From Microbacterium suaedae (lineage in GTDB: Bacteria > Actinomycetota > Actinomycetes > Actinomycetales > Microbacteriaceae): DNA of 53,263 nucleotides. This document shows, piece after piece, positions 28,093 to 36,950 of this stretch (positions within the stretch are counted from its first letter, which is position 1; each line of letters begins with the position of its first letter). Under the pieces are notes generated by a model that ran no database searches, was not told the origin of the DNA, and saw only the letters and a program-made list of their open reading frames with translations. The stretch spans positions 1 through 53,263 of the forward strand of contig NZ_PNFD01000007.1 in assembly GCF_003254645.1 (NCBI RefSeq), in the 5' to 3' direction. The position numbers and the translations under genes were made by a program.

Positions 28093-28644
28093 CTACGAGT
28101 ACACGTGGGGCGCGAGGACGGCCACGTCGCGGAGGCCGCGGTAGCGCTCTGCGTAGTCGAGGCCGTAGCCGATGACGAAGTCATTGGGGATGTCGAAGCC
28201 GACGTACTTCGCGTCGATCTCGACCTTCATCGCGTCGGGCTTGCGGAACGCGGTGAGCACCTCGATCGAGGCGGCGCCGCGGGTCGCGAAGTGCTCGAGC
28301 AGCCAGTGCAGGGTGAGGCCGGAGTCGATGATGTCCTCGACGACGAGGACGTGCTTTCCCTCGAGCGGGGTGTCGAGGTCCTTACGGATCTGCACGACGC
28401 CGCTCGACTTCGTCGAGGATCCGTAGCTCGAGACGGCCATCCAGTCCATGGGGGCGTCGATCGTGAGGTGCCGGGCAACATCGGCCATGACCATGATGGC
28501 GCCCTTGAGAACGCCGACGAGGAGGATGTCCTTGCCCGCATAGTCGGCGTCGACGCGAGCCGCGAGCTCGGCGAGCTTCTCTTGGATCTGCTCGTCGGTG
28601 ACGAGGACGCGGTCGAGGTCGTTCGAGATGTCTGCGGCGCGCAT
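28093..28644 (-). CDS. hpt: Hypoxanthine phosphoribosyltransferase
   Basis: A 183-residue purine salvage enzyme converting hypoxanthine and PRPP to IMP. The PRPP-binding loop reads [14 protein letters not shown] near residue 107, and the N-terminal [21 protein letters not shown] and [14 protein letters not shown] segments are typical. TAGGCT seven bases above the ATG and no ribosome site suggest a leaderless mRNA, separate from tilS 28 bases upstream. The tilS-hpt-ftsH order is widely conserved. Confidence 0.96.
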   Translation of the reverse strand: MRAADISNDLDRVLVTDEQIQEKLAELAARVDADYAGKDILLVGVLKGAIMVMADVARHLTIDAPMDWMAVSSYGSSTKSSGVVQIRKDLDTPLEGKHVLVVEDIIDSGLTLHWLLEHFATRGAASIEVLTAFRKPDAMKVEIDAKYVGFDIPNDFVIGYGLDYAERYRGLRDVAVLAPHVYS

Positions 28645-28657
28645 ATCGCCCAGCCTA
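28645..28657 (-). promoter_or_regulatory. Leaderless -10 (TAGGCT) of hpt
   Basis: Minus-strand TAGGCT at 28652-28657 is followed by seven bases and the hpt ATG. It lies in the short tilS-hpt gap. Confidence 0.5.
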
Positions 28658-28671
28658 TTGCGCGCGCGGTG

Positions 28672-29658
28672 TCAGCGCGCCGTGAACACGATCCGCCCGC
28701 CCGTGCGAGAGGCCCGGCAGGACGGGAGGTCGATCGGCCCCTGCCCGTGCCACTCCGTGGCGAGACGGGCGACCTCCAGCGTCTGCACGCGGGTCAGGGA
28801 CGACCCGAACTCGCTCTGCACGACGTGGCGGATGACGCGGTGCCGCAGCGCCGCCGGATTCGATTGCAGGGCCGCGACGGAGACCGCGATCCCGGCCTCA
28901 GCGTGCTCGACGATGTCCTCGATGATCTCGTCGATCATCGCGGCGAAGGCGTCGTTGTCCTCGCGCAGCTGCTCGGCCGTGCGCGCGAGCGCGTCGGCGA
29001 TGCCCGGGCCGATCTCGGTTTCGAGCGTGGGCAGCACGCGCTCGCGGACGCGCACCCGGGCGAAGCGCTCGTCGGCGTTGTGGGGATCCGCCCACGCGTC
29101 GATCCCCGATGCGACGCAGAACGCGCGCGTCTCCGCGCGGCGGATGCCGAGGAGGGGGCGGATCCAGGCGAGCCCACGGTCGTCGAGAAGGCGCGGCGAC
29201 ATGCCCTGCAGGCTGGCGGCTCCCGCGCCACGCGCGAGACCGAGGAGGACCGTCTCGGCCTGGTCGTCGAGAGTGTGGCCGAGGAGGATCGCGACGGCCC
29301 CCGCATCGGCGGCCGCCGACCGGAGCGCCGCGTGGCGGGCATCCCGCGCGGCAGCCTCGGGGCCGCCCTCGCCGTCGACGGTGACCCGCGCGATGCGGGC
29401 GTCGGAGGCCCCGAGCTCGGACGCCTGCTGCGCCGCGCGCGCGGCGACCTCGTCGGATCCGCTCTGCAGCCCGTGGTCCACCGTCACCGTGCGCACCTCG
29501 AGGCCGAGGCGCGGCCCTTCGAACGCGGCGGCCGCCGCCAGCGCGAGCGAATCGGGACCCCCGGAGAGCGCGACGAGCACGGTCGCACCCGAGGACTCGA
29601 ACGGGGCGAGGCTCTCGCGAACGGCACGGCGGACGGCGGCGATGACGGGATCGAGCAC
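28672..29658 (-). CDS. tilS: tRNA(Ile)-lysidine synthetase
   Basis: A 328-residue N-type ATP pyrophosphatase that modifies the CAU anticodon of tRNA-Ile so it reads AUA. The PP-loop [12 protein letters not shown] is near residue 34, with [19 protein letters not shown] (the family HxxDDxAET motif) near 150 and the [14 protein letters not shown] segment. The start is GTG at 29658 with TACGGT six bases upstream, a leaderless layout. It lies directly upstream of hpt. Confidence 0.94.
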   Translation of the reverse strand: MLDPVIAAVRRAVRESLAPFESSGATVLVALSGGPDSLALAAAAAFEGPRLGLEVRTVTVDHGLQSGSDEVAARAAQQASELGASDARIARVTVDGEGGPEAAARDARHAALRSAAADAGAVAILLGHTLDDQAETVLLGLARGAGAASLQGMSPRLLDDRGLAWIRPLLGIRRAETRAFCVASGIDAWADPHNADERFARVRVRERVLPTLETEIGPGIADALARTAEQLREDNDAFAAMIDEIIEDIVEHAEAGIAVSVAALQSNPAALRHRVIRHVVQSEFGSSLTRVQTLEVARLATEWHGQGPIDLPSCRASRTGGRIVFTAR

Positions 29659-29670
29659 GTCTCCACCGTA
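29659..29670 (-). promoter_or_regulatory. Leaderless -10 (TACGGT) of tilS
   Basis: Minus-strand TACGGT at 29665-29670, then GGAGAC, then the GTG. GGAGAC could also act as a close ribosome site, so leaderless use is not certain. Confidence 0.45.
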
Positions 29671-29760
29671 GTCGCGGCGCGGCCACGGTCCCTCAGAGGC
29701 CGCCTCAGCAGATTAGGGTTGTCGGCGAACCTCATCGGATTTTCAAGGAGCGAAACAGGT

Positions 29761-30297
29761 ATGGGCGCGTACGACGCAGTCATCGAGATCCCGCGGGGCA
29801 GCCGCGTGAAGTACGAGGTCGACCACGGCACGGGCCGCGTGTTCCTCGACCGCGTGCTCTACACGACGTTCGGCTACCCGACGGACTACGGATTCTTCGA
29901 GAACACGCTCGGCGAGGACGGCGACCCGCTCGACGTGCTCGTCGTCATGGACCACTCGGTGTTCCCCGGCGTCGGCGCGAGCGTTCGCCCCGTGGGCGTG
30001 CTGAAGATGAGCGACGAGGCCGGCGGCGACGACAAGGTCATCGCGGTGCTCGCGAAGGACCCGCGCTGGGAGCACATCCAGGACGTCGGCGACCTCCAGG
30101 AGTACACCCGCAAGGAGATCGCGCACTTCTTCGAGCACTACAAGGACCTCGAGCCCAACAAGTGGGTCAAGGTCGACGAGTGGGCGAACGCGGCCGAGGC
30201 CGAGCGCCTCGTCAAGGAGGCGCAGGAGCGCTTCGAGGCGGAGGAAGGCAAGACCAAGACGCAGGGCGAGGGCGAGTTCCCCGATTCCCGCGACTGA
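29761..30297 (+). CDS. ppa: Inorganic pyrophosphatase, family I
   Basis: A 178-residue cytoplasmic enzyme that hydrolyses pyrophosphate. Active-site segments are [43 protein letters not shown] (metal-binding Asp cluster) and [12 protein letters not shown]. The start at 29761 (MGAYDAV) has AAGGAG ten bases upstream. TAGGGT at 29714-29719 may be its -10, so here the leader would be about 35 bases. A strong terminator follows. Confidence 0.97.
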   Translation: MGAYDAVIEIPRGSRVKYEVDHGTGRVFLDRVLYTTFGYPTDYGFFENTLGEDGDPLDVLVVMDHSVFPGVGASVRPVGVLKMSDEAGGDDKVIAVLAKDPRWEHIQDVGDLQEYTRKEIAHFFEHYKDLEPNKWVKVDEWANAAEAERLVKEAQERFEAEEGKTKTQGEGEFPDSRD

Positions 30298-30311
30298 CGA
30301 CGGCTGTCGCG

Positions 30312-30351
30312 AATGAGGCTCCCGGATCCGCTCGGATCCGGGAGCCTCATT
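30312..30351. terminator. Bidirectional terminator between ppa and the M23 peptidase gene
   Basis: An 18-bp perfect stem (AATGAGGCTCCCGGATCC and its complement) with a GCTC loop, between two convergent genes. A T-rich stretch follows on the plus strand and an ATT follows on the other side. Confidence 0.88.
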
Positions 30352-30368
30352 TCATTTTCGGCTGCGCG

Positions 30369-31844
30369 TCAGACCCAGATGCCCTTGCCCGCCATGAAGT
30401 CGATCGGGTTGACCGTCGGGCCACCCACGTACACCTCGAAGTGCAGGTGGCAGCCGAACGAGTTGCCGGTGTTGCCTTCGTAGGCGATGAGCTGGCCAGC
30501 CTGCACGTACTGGCCGTAGCCGACGGCGATGCCGCCATCGACGATGTGCGCGTAGCCCGTGCCGATGCCGCCGCCGTGGTTGATGCGGATGTAGTTGCCG
30601 TAGCCGCCGTTCCTTCCGGCGTATTCAACCGTCCCAGAGGAGGCGGCGTAGATCCCGGCACCGCATCCGGCCGCGAGATCGACCCCCGCGTGGAACGAGC
30701 TCGAGCAGTACGACGCGCCGCACTGCTGGGTGCGCCACCCGTACCCGGAGGTGCGGCCGCCACCCGACGGACGCACCCAACCGCTCGATGGCGTGGAGGG
30801 CTGCGAGGGCGCGGGTTGCGGTGAGGCTGGCGTTCCGCCGCCGCCGTCATTCTGTCCGCCCTGGTCGCGCTGCTGCTCCTCCTCGCGCTTACGTCGCTCT
30901 TCTTCTTCGCGACGGAGACGCTCCGCTTCCTTGCGGCGCCTCTCCTCTGCCAGGCGCCGCTGCTCCGCTTCCCACGCCTTCCGCTTCTCTTCGCCCTCTC
31001 GGTACTCGCTGACCGTCTTGTCGGTGCTGTCCTTGAGAGCGGCGAGCTGCTGCTCGAGCGTGCTGAGGTGATCCTGCTGGTCGACGAGAGTCTGCTCGGC
31101 GACGGCCTGCGCCTCCTGCGCCGCGACCATCTTCTCCTCGGCGACTTTCTGAAGGCGGTCGCGCTCCTTACGGGCCTCTTCCGCCTGGTCGGTGAGGTGC
31201 CGCGCCGAATCACGAGCCGCGACTGCGTCGGCGTAGACCGACTCGTTGCGCTCGGCGAGCTTGTCGAGCTGCCCCAGCTTCGACAGCAGTTCGTCGGCAT
31301 CGTCGGCCGACTCGGCGAACAGAAGTTCGTAGGGGGTGCTTTCGCCACCCGTGCGCGAGAGCTGGGAGGCGACCTTCGCGGCCGCCGCGGCGGCGGCCGT
31401 GGCCTTCTCTGCCTGCTCATCGGCCTGCGACTGCAGCTCGTCGGCGCGGTAGGCGGCCTCGAAGTACTCTTGCTGCGCTTCGTAGTACTCATCGGCCGCG
31501 CTCTCGGCCGCTTTCTGCGCGGCCGCAACGGCGGCCTTCAGCTCGGAGATGTGCGCTTCGATGCGCGAGATCTCCGAGGCCTTCGCCGACTCGCTGGCCT
31601 TCGCCCGCTCGACGTCGCCCCACGAGGGGTAGTTGTCCGGGTCGTACGTGATCGCGGAGGCGGAGGAGGATCCGCCGATCGCCCCGAAGACGCCGAGTGC
31701 AACGACACCGACCGCACCCGCCGCGAACGCACCGCGCCGCGTGATGGATGCCTGGAACCCGCGACGCTCCTCAGCCGTGGGCGCGCAGTCGCACGGATCC
31801 TGCGCGGCCTGTTCGCGCGCGAAGGCCTGGGGGAGCTTTTTCAC
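30369..31844 (-). CDS. M23 family peptidoglycan peptidase with long coiled coil
   Basis: A 491-residue exported wall hydrolase. TRRGAFAAGAVG near residue 36 resembles a twin-arginine signal and ASA is the likely cleavage site. A coiled coil of about 250 residues, with a very charged EERRRKEAERLRREEEERR section, leads to the C-terminal LytM domain (HAGVDLAAG and HLHFEV zinc motifs, HGGG between). This layout resembles PcsB/EnvC-type division hydrolases. GTG at 31844 (VKKLPQAF) is favoured by TACTGT seven bases upstream and TTGAGT 16 bases beyond; GTG at 31871 is possible. Convergent with ppa. Confidence 0.88.
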   Translation of the reverse strand: MKKLPQAFAREQAAQDPCDCAPTAEERRGFQASITRRGAFAAGAVGVVALGVFGAIGGSSSASAITYDPDNYPSWGDVERAKASESAKASEISRIEAHISELKAAVAAAQKAAESAADEYYEAQQEYFEAAYRADELQSQADEQAEKATAAAAAAAKVASQLSRTGGESTPYELLFAESADDADELLSKLGQLDKLAERNESVYADAVAARDSARHLTDQAEEARKERDRLQKVAEEKMVAAQEAQAVAEQTLVDQQDHLSTLEQQLAALKDSTDKTVSEYREGEEKRKAWEAEQRRLAEERRRKEAERLRREEEERRKREEEQQRDQGGQNDGGGGTPASPQPAPSQPSTPSSGWVRPSGGGRTSGYGWRTQQCGASYCSSSFHAGVDLAAGCGAGIYAASSGTVEYAGRNGGYGNYIRINHGGGIGTGYAHIVDGGIAVGYGQYVQAGQLIAYEGNTGNSFGCHLHFEVYVGGPTVNPIDFMAGKGIWV

Positions 31845-31879
31845 ACGTGTCACAGTAACAACACCTGCCACAAACTCAA
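31845..31879 (-). promoter_or_regulatory. Leaderless promoter of the coiled-coil M23 peptidase gene
   Basis: Minus strand: TTGAGT (31874-31879), a 16-base spacer, TACTGT (31852-31857), seven bases, then GTG. This is the best complete -35/-10 pair among the leaderless candidates. Confidence 0.6.
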
Positions 31880-31971
31880 CAGACCAATCTCCTCAGATCC
31901 CCTCACACACGCGCAAACGCGCCCATCATGCCCGGCCGACACGCCCGAGGGGCGAAGGGCGCGCCACGATT

Positions 31972-32001
31972 TTGCGAATCGGGATCGGCCGTGCGTAAGA
32001 T
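31972..32001 (+). promoter_or_regulatory. Promoter of the tRNA-Glu/Asp/Phe cluster
   Basis: TTGCGA (31972-31977), an 18-base spacer and TAAGAT (31996-32001), 37 bases above tRNA-Glu. A second extended -10 (TGATACAAT near 32120) lies between tRNA-Glu and tRNA-Asp. Confidence 0.65.
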
Positions 32002-32038
32002 TGAACAGTTGGCACGTGAGCCCCCGGGTTCGCCCCAC

Positions 32039-32111
32039 GGCCCCATCGTTTAGCGGCCTAGGACGCCGGCCTTTCACGCCGGTAGCACGGGTTCGAATCC
32101 CGTTGGGGTCA
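32039..32111 (+). tRNA. tRNA-Glu (anticodon UUC)
   Basis: A 73-base tRNA: acceptor GGCCCCA/TGGGGTC, anticodon loop CTTTCAC, T-loop TTCGAAT. CCA is not encoded. First of three plus-strand tRNAs. Confidence 0.96.
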
Positions 32112-32151
32112 CGCAAGCTGATACAATTGAAAATCGTGCGTCAAGCACAAT

Positions 32152-32225
32152 GGCCCTGTAGCGCAGTTGGTTAGCGTGCCGCCCTGTCACGGCGGAGGTC
32201 GCGGGTTCAAGTCCCGTCAGGGTCG
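32152..32225 (+). tRNA. tRNA-Asp (anticodon GUC)
   Basis: A 74-base tRNA: acceptor GGCCCTG/CAGGGTC, anticodon loop CTGTCAC, T-loop TTCAAGT. CCA is not encoded. Just after it, GCCTTCT-TTCG-AGAAGGC (32239-32256) forms a UUCG-capped hairpin, which may guide processing. Confidence 0.96.
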
Positions 32226-32238
32226 CTCTGAGCGATGG

Positions 32239-32256
32239 GCCTTCTTTCGAGAAGGC
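32239..32256 (+). other. UUCG-capped hairpin between tRNA-Asp and tRNA-Phe
   Basis: A seven-base-pair stem closed by TTCG, a very stable tetraloop in RNA. It may be a processing or stability element, or a partial terminator in the tRNA transcript. Confidence 0.5.
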
Positions 32257-32292
32257 TCTTCGTGTAGGACGCGGCGAGTTCACTGGCCGCGA

Positions 32293-32365
32293 GGCTCTGT
32301 AGCTCAGTTGGTAGAGCGTTCGACTGAAAATCGAAAGGTCACCGGATCGACGCCGGTCGGAGCCA
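32293..32365 (+). tRNA. tRNA-Phe (anticodon GAA)
   Basis: A 73-base tRNA: acceptor GGCTCTG/CGGAGCC, anticodon loop CTGAAAA, CCA not encoded. The T-arm is ACCGG-ATCGACG-CCGGT, so the loop begins with A where almost all tRNAs have T54. Confidence 0.95.
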
Positions 32366-32367
32366 CT

Positions 32368-32407
32368 AGAACCCCCGCGTAGCTTCTACATCGCGGGGGT
32401 TCTTTCG
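32368..32407 (+). terminator. Rho-independent terminator of the tRNA cluster
   Basis: A 12-bp stem (AGAACCCCCGCG / CGCGGGGGTTCT) with a 12-base loop, followed by TTCGTTC. It starts three bases past tRNA-Phe. Confidence 0.85.
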
Positions 32408-32663
32408 TTCCCGGGGGCGCGTACGCCCGCCGCGGGTGCCGAACGGTCACTCTCGGCGCGAGAAACGACCACCCGACACCCGCCGGGACCTACCGGAGGA
32501 TCGCGACGCCAGACGCCATCCCGCGACAGGCTCCCTCGCATCGAAGACGCCGACCGGCTGAGCCACGTGCGGTATGTCCGACCTCACGCGTCCAGGAGCG
32601 GGCTCGCCCTCCCTCCCGAGTGCCTCCGCGCCCCTCAAAGCCCCGCCAACGGCGCGAAGGCAC
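32408..32663. other. Intergenic region with no recognised gene
   Basis: Between the tRNA terminator and the end of prpC. Open frames on both strands are short and without family features. No strong hairpin was found for the prpC end. Confidence 0.4.
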
Positions 32664-33791
32664 TCAGCCGGCGGAGACGTGGCGCTCGTCGGGGCCGTTG
32701 TAGGCCGAGAGGGGGCGGATCAGCGCGTTTGACGCCTGCTGCTCCATGATGTGCGCCGTCCACCCGGTCACGCGGGCGGCGATGAACAGGGGCGTGAACA
32801 TCTCGGTGTCGAAGCCCATCAGGTTGTATGCCGGGCCGGACGGGTAGTCGAGGTTCGGGTAGATCCCCTTGCGCGAGACGAACTCGCTCTCGAGCGCGTC
32901 GTAGAGTGCCGCGACATCGGGTCGGTCGAAATGGTCCACGAGCGTGTCGAGAGCCGCCTTCATCGTCGGCACGCGCGAGTCGCCGTTCTTGTACACGCGG
33001 TGACCGAACCCCATGACCTTCCGCTTCGCGGAGAGCGCCTCGTCGAGCCACGTCACAACGTTCTCGGCGTCGCCGATCTCGTCGAACACGTGCATGACGG
33101 CCTCGTTCGCGCCGCCGTGCAGCGGCCCCTTCAGCGCTCCGATCGCCCCGACGACCGCCGAATAGAGGTCGGACGTCGTCGAGGCGATGACCCGCGCCGT
33201 GAACGTCGAAGCGTTGAACGAGTGCTCGGCATAGAGGATCATCGACCGGTTGAAGGCGTCGACGACAACCGCATCCGGATCCTCGCCGAACGTCATCCAC
33301 AGGAAGTTGCGCGAGTAGTCGAGGTCGTCGCGCGGCGGGATCGGTTCAAGACCACGACGGCGGCGCTGAACCGCCGCCACGATCGTCGGCAACTGTGCGA
33401 AGAGGTAGACGGCACGGCCGAAGTCGAGTTCGCGATCCGTCCATCCGCCGGGGCGGTGCAGCGTGTCGTCGAAGGTGCCGAGCTGGCTCACCACCGTGCG
33501 CACGATGTCCATGGGGTGTGCCTCACCGGGAATCGTCTCGAGCAGAGCGACCGTCCGGTCGTCGAGAGGACGCAGCGAGCGCTCCAGCTTCACAAACTCG
33601 GCGAGCTCGTCCTCGGTCGGGAGCTCGCCACGCCACAGCAGGTGCGCGACGGCCTCGAACGGCTGGGTCGCCGCGAGCTCCTGCACGGGATAGCCGCGGT
33701 AGAGCAGGCTGTTCGTGTCGGGGTTCACCTTGCTGATCGCGGTCTCATCGACGACGACGCCGGCGAGGCCCTTCCTGATGTCATCCGTCAT
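32664..33791 (-). CDS. prpC: 2-methylcitrate synthase (citrate synthase family)
   Basis: A 375-residue enzyme condensing propionyl-CoA with oxaloacetate. Citrate-synthase motifs seen are LLYRGYPVQEL, EHSFNASTFTARV, GALKGPLHGGANEAV and FGHRVYKNGDSRVP, with the catalytic His and Asp in the GPLHGG and late regions. Citrate synthases look very alike; the prpB and prpD neighbours make the 2-methylcitrate role likely. The start at 33791 (MTDDIRK) has AGGGAG seven bases upstream; GTG at 33821 overlapping prpB is possible but extends into a less protein-like stretch. Confidence 0.92.
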   Translation of the reverse strand: MTDDIRKGLAGVVVDETAISKVNPDTNSLLYRGYPVQELAATQPFEAVAHLLWRGELPTEDELAEFVKLERSLRPLDDRTVALLETIPGEAHPMDIVRTVVSQLGTFDDTLHRPGGWTDRELDFGRAVYLFAQLPTIVAAVQRRRRGLEPIPPRDDLDYSRNFLWMTFGEDPDAVVVDAFNRSMILYAEHSFNASTFTARVIASTTSDLYSAVVGAIGALKGPLHGGANEAVMHVFDEIGDAENVVTWLDEALSAKRKVMGFGHRVYKNGDSRVPTMKAALDTLVDHFDRPDVAALYDALESEFVSRKGIYPNLDYPSGPAYNLMGFDTEMFTPLFIAARVTGWTAHIMEQQASNALIRPLSAYNGPDERHVSAG

Positions 33792-33817
33792 TCTGATGCT
33801 CCCTTGCCCAGAGGTGG

Positions 33818-34717
33818 TCACTTCTCGATCGTGAAGTCGAAGACACCCGCGTCGAAACGGCTGTATCCCTCGTAGTCGATGAGGTCGTAGAGCTCGGCGC
33901 GGTGCTGCATGGATCCCAGCTGCGAGACGAGGTTTCCCTCCGTCTCAAGCGTGTCGAGAGCGCGCTCGGCGGCTCCCATCGCCATCCGCAGCAGCGAGAC
34001 CGGCCAGATCACCATGCGGATCCCCGCCTCGCGCAGCTGGCCGGTCGTGAACAGCTCGCTCTTGCCGAACTCGGTCATGTTGGCCAGCACCGGCACGTCG
34101 ACGGCGTCCGTCACGGCGCGGAACTCGTCGAGATCGCGCATCGCCTCCGGGAAGATCGCGTCGGCTCCGGCTTCGACGAGCTTCCGGATCCGGTCGATCG
34201 CCGCGTCGAGTCCGGCGACGGCGCGGATGTCGGTGCGGGCCATGATGAGGAAATTCTCGTCGCGGCGCGCATCGACCGCGGCGCGGATCCGCCCGAGGGC
34301 CGTGGGCTCATCCACGACCTCCTTGCCGTCGAGATGACCGCACCGCTTCGGGTTGACCTGGTCTTCGATGTGGCACCCCGCAAGGCCCGCGTCTTCGAGG
34401 ATCTGGATCGTGCGGGCGACGTTCATCGGCTCGCCGAAGCCCGTGTCGGCGTCGACGATCGCCGGCAGCTCCGTCACGCGGGCGATCTGCGCGGCGCGGG
34501 CAGCGACCTCGGTGAGGGTCGTGAGGCCGATATCGGGCAGTCCCAGATCGGCGGAGAGCACGGCGCCCGAGATGTAGACGCCGTCGAAGCCCTTGCGCTC
34601 GATCAGCCGCGCCGAGAGGGGATTGAACGCACCGGGAAACCGCAGCAGCTCCCCCGACGTCAACCTCTCGCGAAGCAGCCGCCGCTTCTCATGCGGCGGA
34701 GTCTGTGCGTGCAGCAT
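33818..34717 (-). CDS. prpB: Methylisocitrate lyase
   Basis: A 299-residue isocitrate-lyase-family enzyme that splits 2-methylisocitrate into pyruvate and succinate. Motifs: FPGAFNPLSARLIERKGFDG, VDADTGFGE for metal binding, and the catalytic-Cys loop NPKRCGHLDGK. The start at 34717 (MLHAQTPP) has GGGAGGGAG seven bases upstream. A palindrome-flanked insert of about 92 bases separates it from prpD. Confidence 0.94.
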   Translation of the reverse strand: MLHAQTPPHEKRRLLRERLTSGELLRFPGAFNPLSARLIERKGFDGVYISGAVLSADLGLPDIGLTTLTEVAARAAQIARVTELPAIVDADTGFGEPMNVARTIQILEDAGLAGCHIEDQVNPKRCGHLDGKEVVDEPTALGRIRAAVDARRDENFLIMARTDIRAVAGLDAAIDRIRKLVEAGADAIFPEAMRDLDEFRAVTDAVDVPVLANMTEFGKSELFTTGQLREAGIRMVIWPVSLLRMAMGAAERALDTLETEGNLVSQLGSMQHRAELYDLIDYEGYSRFDAGVFDFTIEK

Positions 34718-34739
34718 CAGTTCACTCCCTCCCCCGATA

Positions 34740-34831
34740 CACAACGACGCCAATTCTGGGCTCGGCCGACGCCCGAGGCCCGGCTTTCCGCGGGCCCGCG
34801 GCGGAGTCCGCAAAAAATTGGCGTCGTTGTG
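34740..34831. repeat. Palindrome-flanked 92-bp element inside the prp operon
   Basis: CACAACGACGCCAATT (34740-34755) and its perfect complement (34816-34831) flank a GC-rich 60-base centre that can itself fold. It lies between prpD and prpB, which are both on the minus strand. It has no coding potential and no clear target-site duplication. It may be a small interspersed repeat or an RNA structure that sets prpB expression. Confidence 0.65.
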
Positions 34832-34847
34832 CAGTGGGTGGTGCCCA

Positions 34848-36374
34848 TCAGAACAGCCCTCGCGGGCTCGGGGCGGCGTCGAGAACGCCCGGGTTCGCGA
34901 CGATCGACAGTTCGGCGACCTCGGCGGCGCTCAGCTCGGGCAGGCGCTCGGCGAGGCCGAGGAAGCGCTCGATCTCGTCGGGGCTCAGCACGTCCGCCGC
35001 GAGCAGGCGGAACTTCTCGACGTAGTTCGCGCGAGCGAAGGGGCGTGCGCCGAGGGGATGCGCGTCCGCGACCGCGATCTCGGCGGTGACGGTGGATCCA
35101 TCGGTCAGAGTGATCTCGACGCGTCCGCCGAAGGCCTTCTCGTCGGGATCCTCCGAGTGGTACCGGCGCGTCCACTCCTCGTCGAGCGCCGTGGTGACCT
35201 TGCGCCACAGCGCGACCGTGTCGGGGCGCGCGGCCCGCTCGGGTGCGTACGAGTCGACGTGGTGCCACCCGCCGTCCTGCAGTGCGACGGTGAAGATATA
35301 CGGGATCGAGTGGTCGAGCGTCTCGCGCGATGCGTCGGGCGAGTACTTCTGCGGATCGTTCGACCCGGATCCGATGACGACGTGCGTGTGATGCGATGTG
35401 TGCAGCACGACGGATTCGACGTTCGCGGGATCCCGCAGCTCGGGCCGCTCGGTGCCGAGCCGGCGGGCGAGGTCGATCCACGCCTGCGCCTGGTACTCGG
35501 CCGAGTGCTCCTTCGTGTACGAATCGAGGATCGCCCGCTTCGCCTCCCCCGGCGCCGGAAGCGGCACCTCGTACCGCCCGTCCGGCCCGTCGAGCAGCCA
35601 GGCGATCACGCCATCCTCGCCCTCGTAGATCGGCGCCGGCGACGTCTGACCGCGCATCGCCCGGTCGACGGCCTCGATTGCCATCTTCCCGGCGAACGCC
35701 GGTGCGTGTGCCTTCCACGTCGAGATCTCGCCCTTGCGCGACTGCCGGGTTGCGGTCGTCGTGTGCAGCCCCTGCGACACGGCCTGGAAGATCGTCTCGG
35801 CGTCGAGCCCGAGCATCGTTCCGATGCCCGCAGCGGCGCTCGGCCCGAGGTGCGCGACGTGATCGATCTTGTGCTTGTGCAGGCTGATGGCGCGCACGAG
35901 ATCCATCTGGATCTCGTACCCCGTCGCGATGCCCCGCACGAGAGCCGCTCCGTCGGATCCGACGTGCTGGGCGACCGCGAGGATCGGCGGGATGTTGTCG
36001 CCGGGATGCGAGTACTCCGCCGCGAGGAAGGTGTCGTGGTAGTCGAGCTCGCGCACGGCGACGCCGTTGGCCCACGCCGCCCATTCGGGGCTCGTCCTGG
36101 TGCCGAGCACGCAGCCGAACACCGTGGATCCGTCGCCGCCGCGCGAGACGAAGTGGTCCAGCGCCTGCGCGCGGGCGGCCGAGACGGGCCCGCGGGTGAG
36201 GGACGCTGCCGCGACGGCCGCGTTGTCGATCACGCGGTTGATCACCATGTCGGCGACCTCGTCATCGACGGCGACGGGATCTACCGCGACCTGCGCGATC
36301 TTCCAGGCCAGCTGCTCCTCGCGGGGCAGGCTCTCATCGCTGCGGTAGGTGCGAACGGGATGCGAGACGGTCAT
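34848..36374 (-). CDS. prpD: 2-methylcitrate dehydratase (MmgE/PrpD family)
   Basis: A 508-residue dehydratase that converts 2-methylcitrate to 2-methyl-cis-aconitate in propionate breakdown. Family segments: [72 protein letters not shown] and [17 protein letters not shown]. The start at 36374 (MTVSHPVRT) has GGAAGGA six bases upstream. It follows the DUF2255 gene by 43 bases, so both may be one transcript. Confidence 0.94.
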   Translation of the reverse strand: MTVSHPVRTYRSDESLPREEQLAWKIAQVAVDPVAVDDEVADMVINRVIDNAAVAAASLTRGPVSAARAQALDHFVSRGGDGSTVFGCVLGTRTSPEWAAWANGVAVRELDYHDTFLAAEYSHPGDNIPPILAVAQHVGSDGAALVRGIATGYEIQMDLVRAISLHKHKIDHVAHLGPSAAAGIGTMLGLDAETIFQAVSQGLHTTTATRQSRKGEISTWKAHAPAFAGKMAIEAVDRAMRGQTSPAPIYEGEDGVIAWLLDGPDGRYEVPLPAPGEAKRAILDSYTKEHSAEYQAQAWIDLARRLGTERPELRDPANVESVVLHTSHHTHVVIGSGSNDPQKYSPDASRETLDHSIPYIFTVALQDGGWHHVDSYAPERAARPDTVALWRKVTTALDEEWTRRYHSEDPDEKAFGGRVEITLTDGSTVTAEIAVADAHPLGARPFARANYVEKFRLLAADVLSPDEIERFLGLAERLPELSAAEVAELSIVANPGVLDAAPSPRGLF

Positions 36375-36417
36375 CGGGGATCCTTCCACGTCGTCGTGCG
36401 GGGTGTCACGGGGCGGG

Positions 36418-36834
36418 TCAGACCGCGGGCTCGACGCGGAAGGTGCAGTCGATCGCCTCGGCGCTGAGCATCGCGGCGATCGACGACGCCAGGGATCCCT
36501 CGTACTTGCGCTCGATCTCAGCGTCGATGCGCGTCTGCACCGGATCTTCGGCAGGAACCGGGGCCAGCGTGACGTCGACGCGGGGCAGTTCGAGCGCCGC
36601 GGCGCGGTCGCTCTCGGCGAGGCTGCCATCGCCGTCGACGAACGCGACGGGCCGCCCTGCGATGACGTGCCGGTACCACCACGACGAGTCGCCGTAGGCC
36701 GAGCGGATGTAGGGGACGCCGTCGACGACCATGGACCAGATCGCCGTCGCCGCAGGCTCGCCGTTCTTCCGCGTCGTCACGACGGCCACGACCTTGGTCT
36801 CGTCCAGCAGCTTCACCACGTGCTCGAATGCCAT
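36418..36834 (-). CDS. DUF2255 family protein
   Basis: A 138-residue protein with a split-barrel, flavin-reductase-like pattern: [53 protein letters not shown] and a long acidic middle. The nearest family I can name is DUF2255; reaction unknown. ATG at 36834 has TATCGT six bases upstream and no ribosome site, so the mRNA is likely leaderless. Frames further upstream are antisense to the BCCT gene. It sits at the head of the prp genes. Confidence 0.75.
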   Translation of the reverse strand: MAFEHVVKLLDETKVVAVVTTRKNGEPAATAIWSMVVDGVPYIRSAYGDSSWWYRHVIAGRPVAFVDGDGSLAESDRAAALELPRVDVTLAPVPAEDPVQTRIDAEIERKYEGSLASSIAAMLSAEAIDCTFRVEPAV

Positions 36835-36846
36835 ACCGCGACGATA
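36835..36846 (-). promoter_or_regulatory. Leaderless -10 (TATCGT) of the DUF2255-prp genes
   Basis: Minus-strand TATCGT at 36841-36846, then CGCGGT, then the ATG. It may drive DUF2255 and, by read-through, prpD-prpB-prpC. Confidence 0.5.
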
Positions 36847-36903
36847 TCGCGAGGCGACCGGCCAGGGGCGGCGTGCCGAAGAATGCCGACGGCCCGCCGA
36901 ACA

Positions 36904-36937
36904 CACGAATGCCCCGGACGCATCCGGGGCATTCGTG
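36904..36937 (-). terminator. Terminator of the BCCT transporter gene
   Basis: A perfect 15-bp stem (CACGAATGCCCCGGA and its complement) with a CGCA loop, beginning 14 bases past the BCCT stop codon. Confidence 0.8.
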
Positions 36938-36950
36938 ACTGCGGAGGTTC

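Noticed and set aside
28078..29760. Long plus-strand extension upstream of ppa
   Set aside because: It is antisense to hpt and tilS, and ppa has a normal family start at 29761 with AAGGAG upstream.
30369..31995. Search for a ydaO/c-di-AMP riboswitch upstream of the M23 genes
   Set aside because: The upstream regions are short and show none of the conserved ydaO segments; a plain promoter is seen instead.
32408..32663. Possible small gene after the tRNA-Phe terminator
   Set aside because: Frames there are Arg/Pro-rich without a ribosome site or recognisable motif.
34740..34831. Palindrome-flanked element as a simple transcription terminator
   Set aside because: The 60-base loop is too long for an intrinsic terminator and termination there would cut prpB and prpC from prpD; kept as a repeat or RNA element instead.
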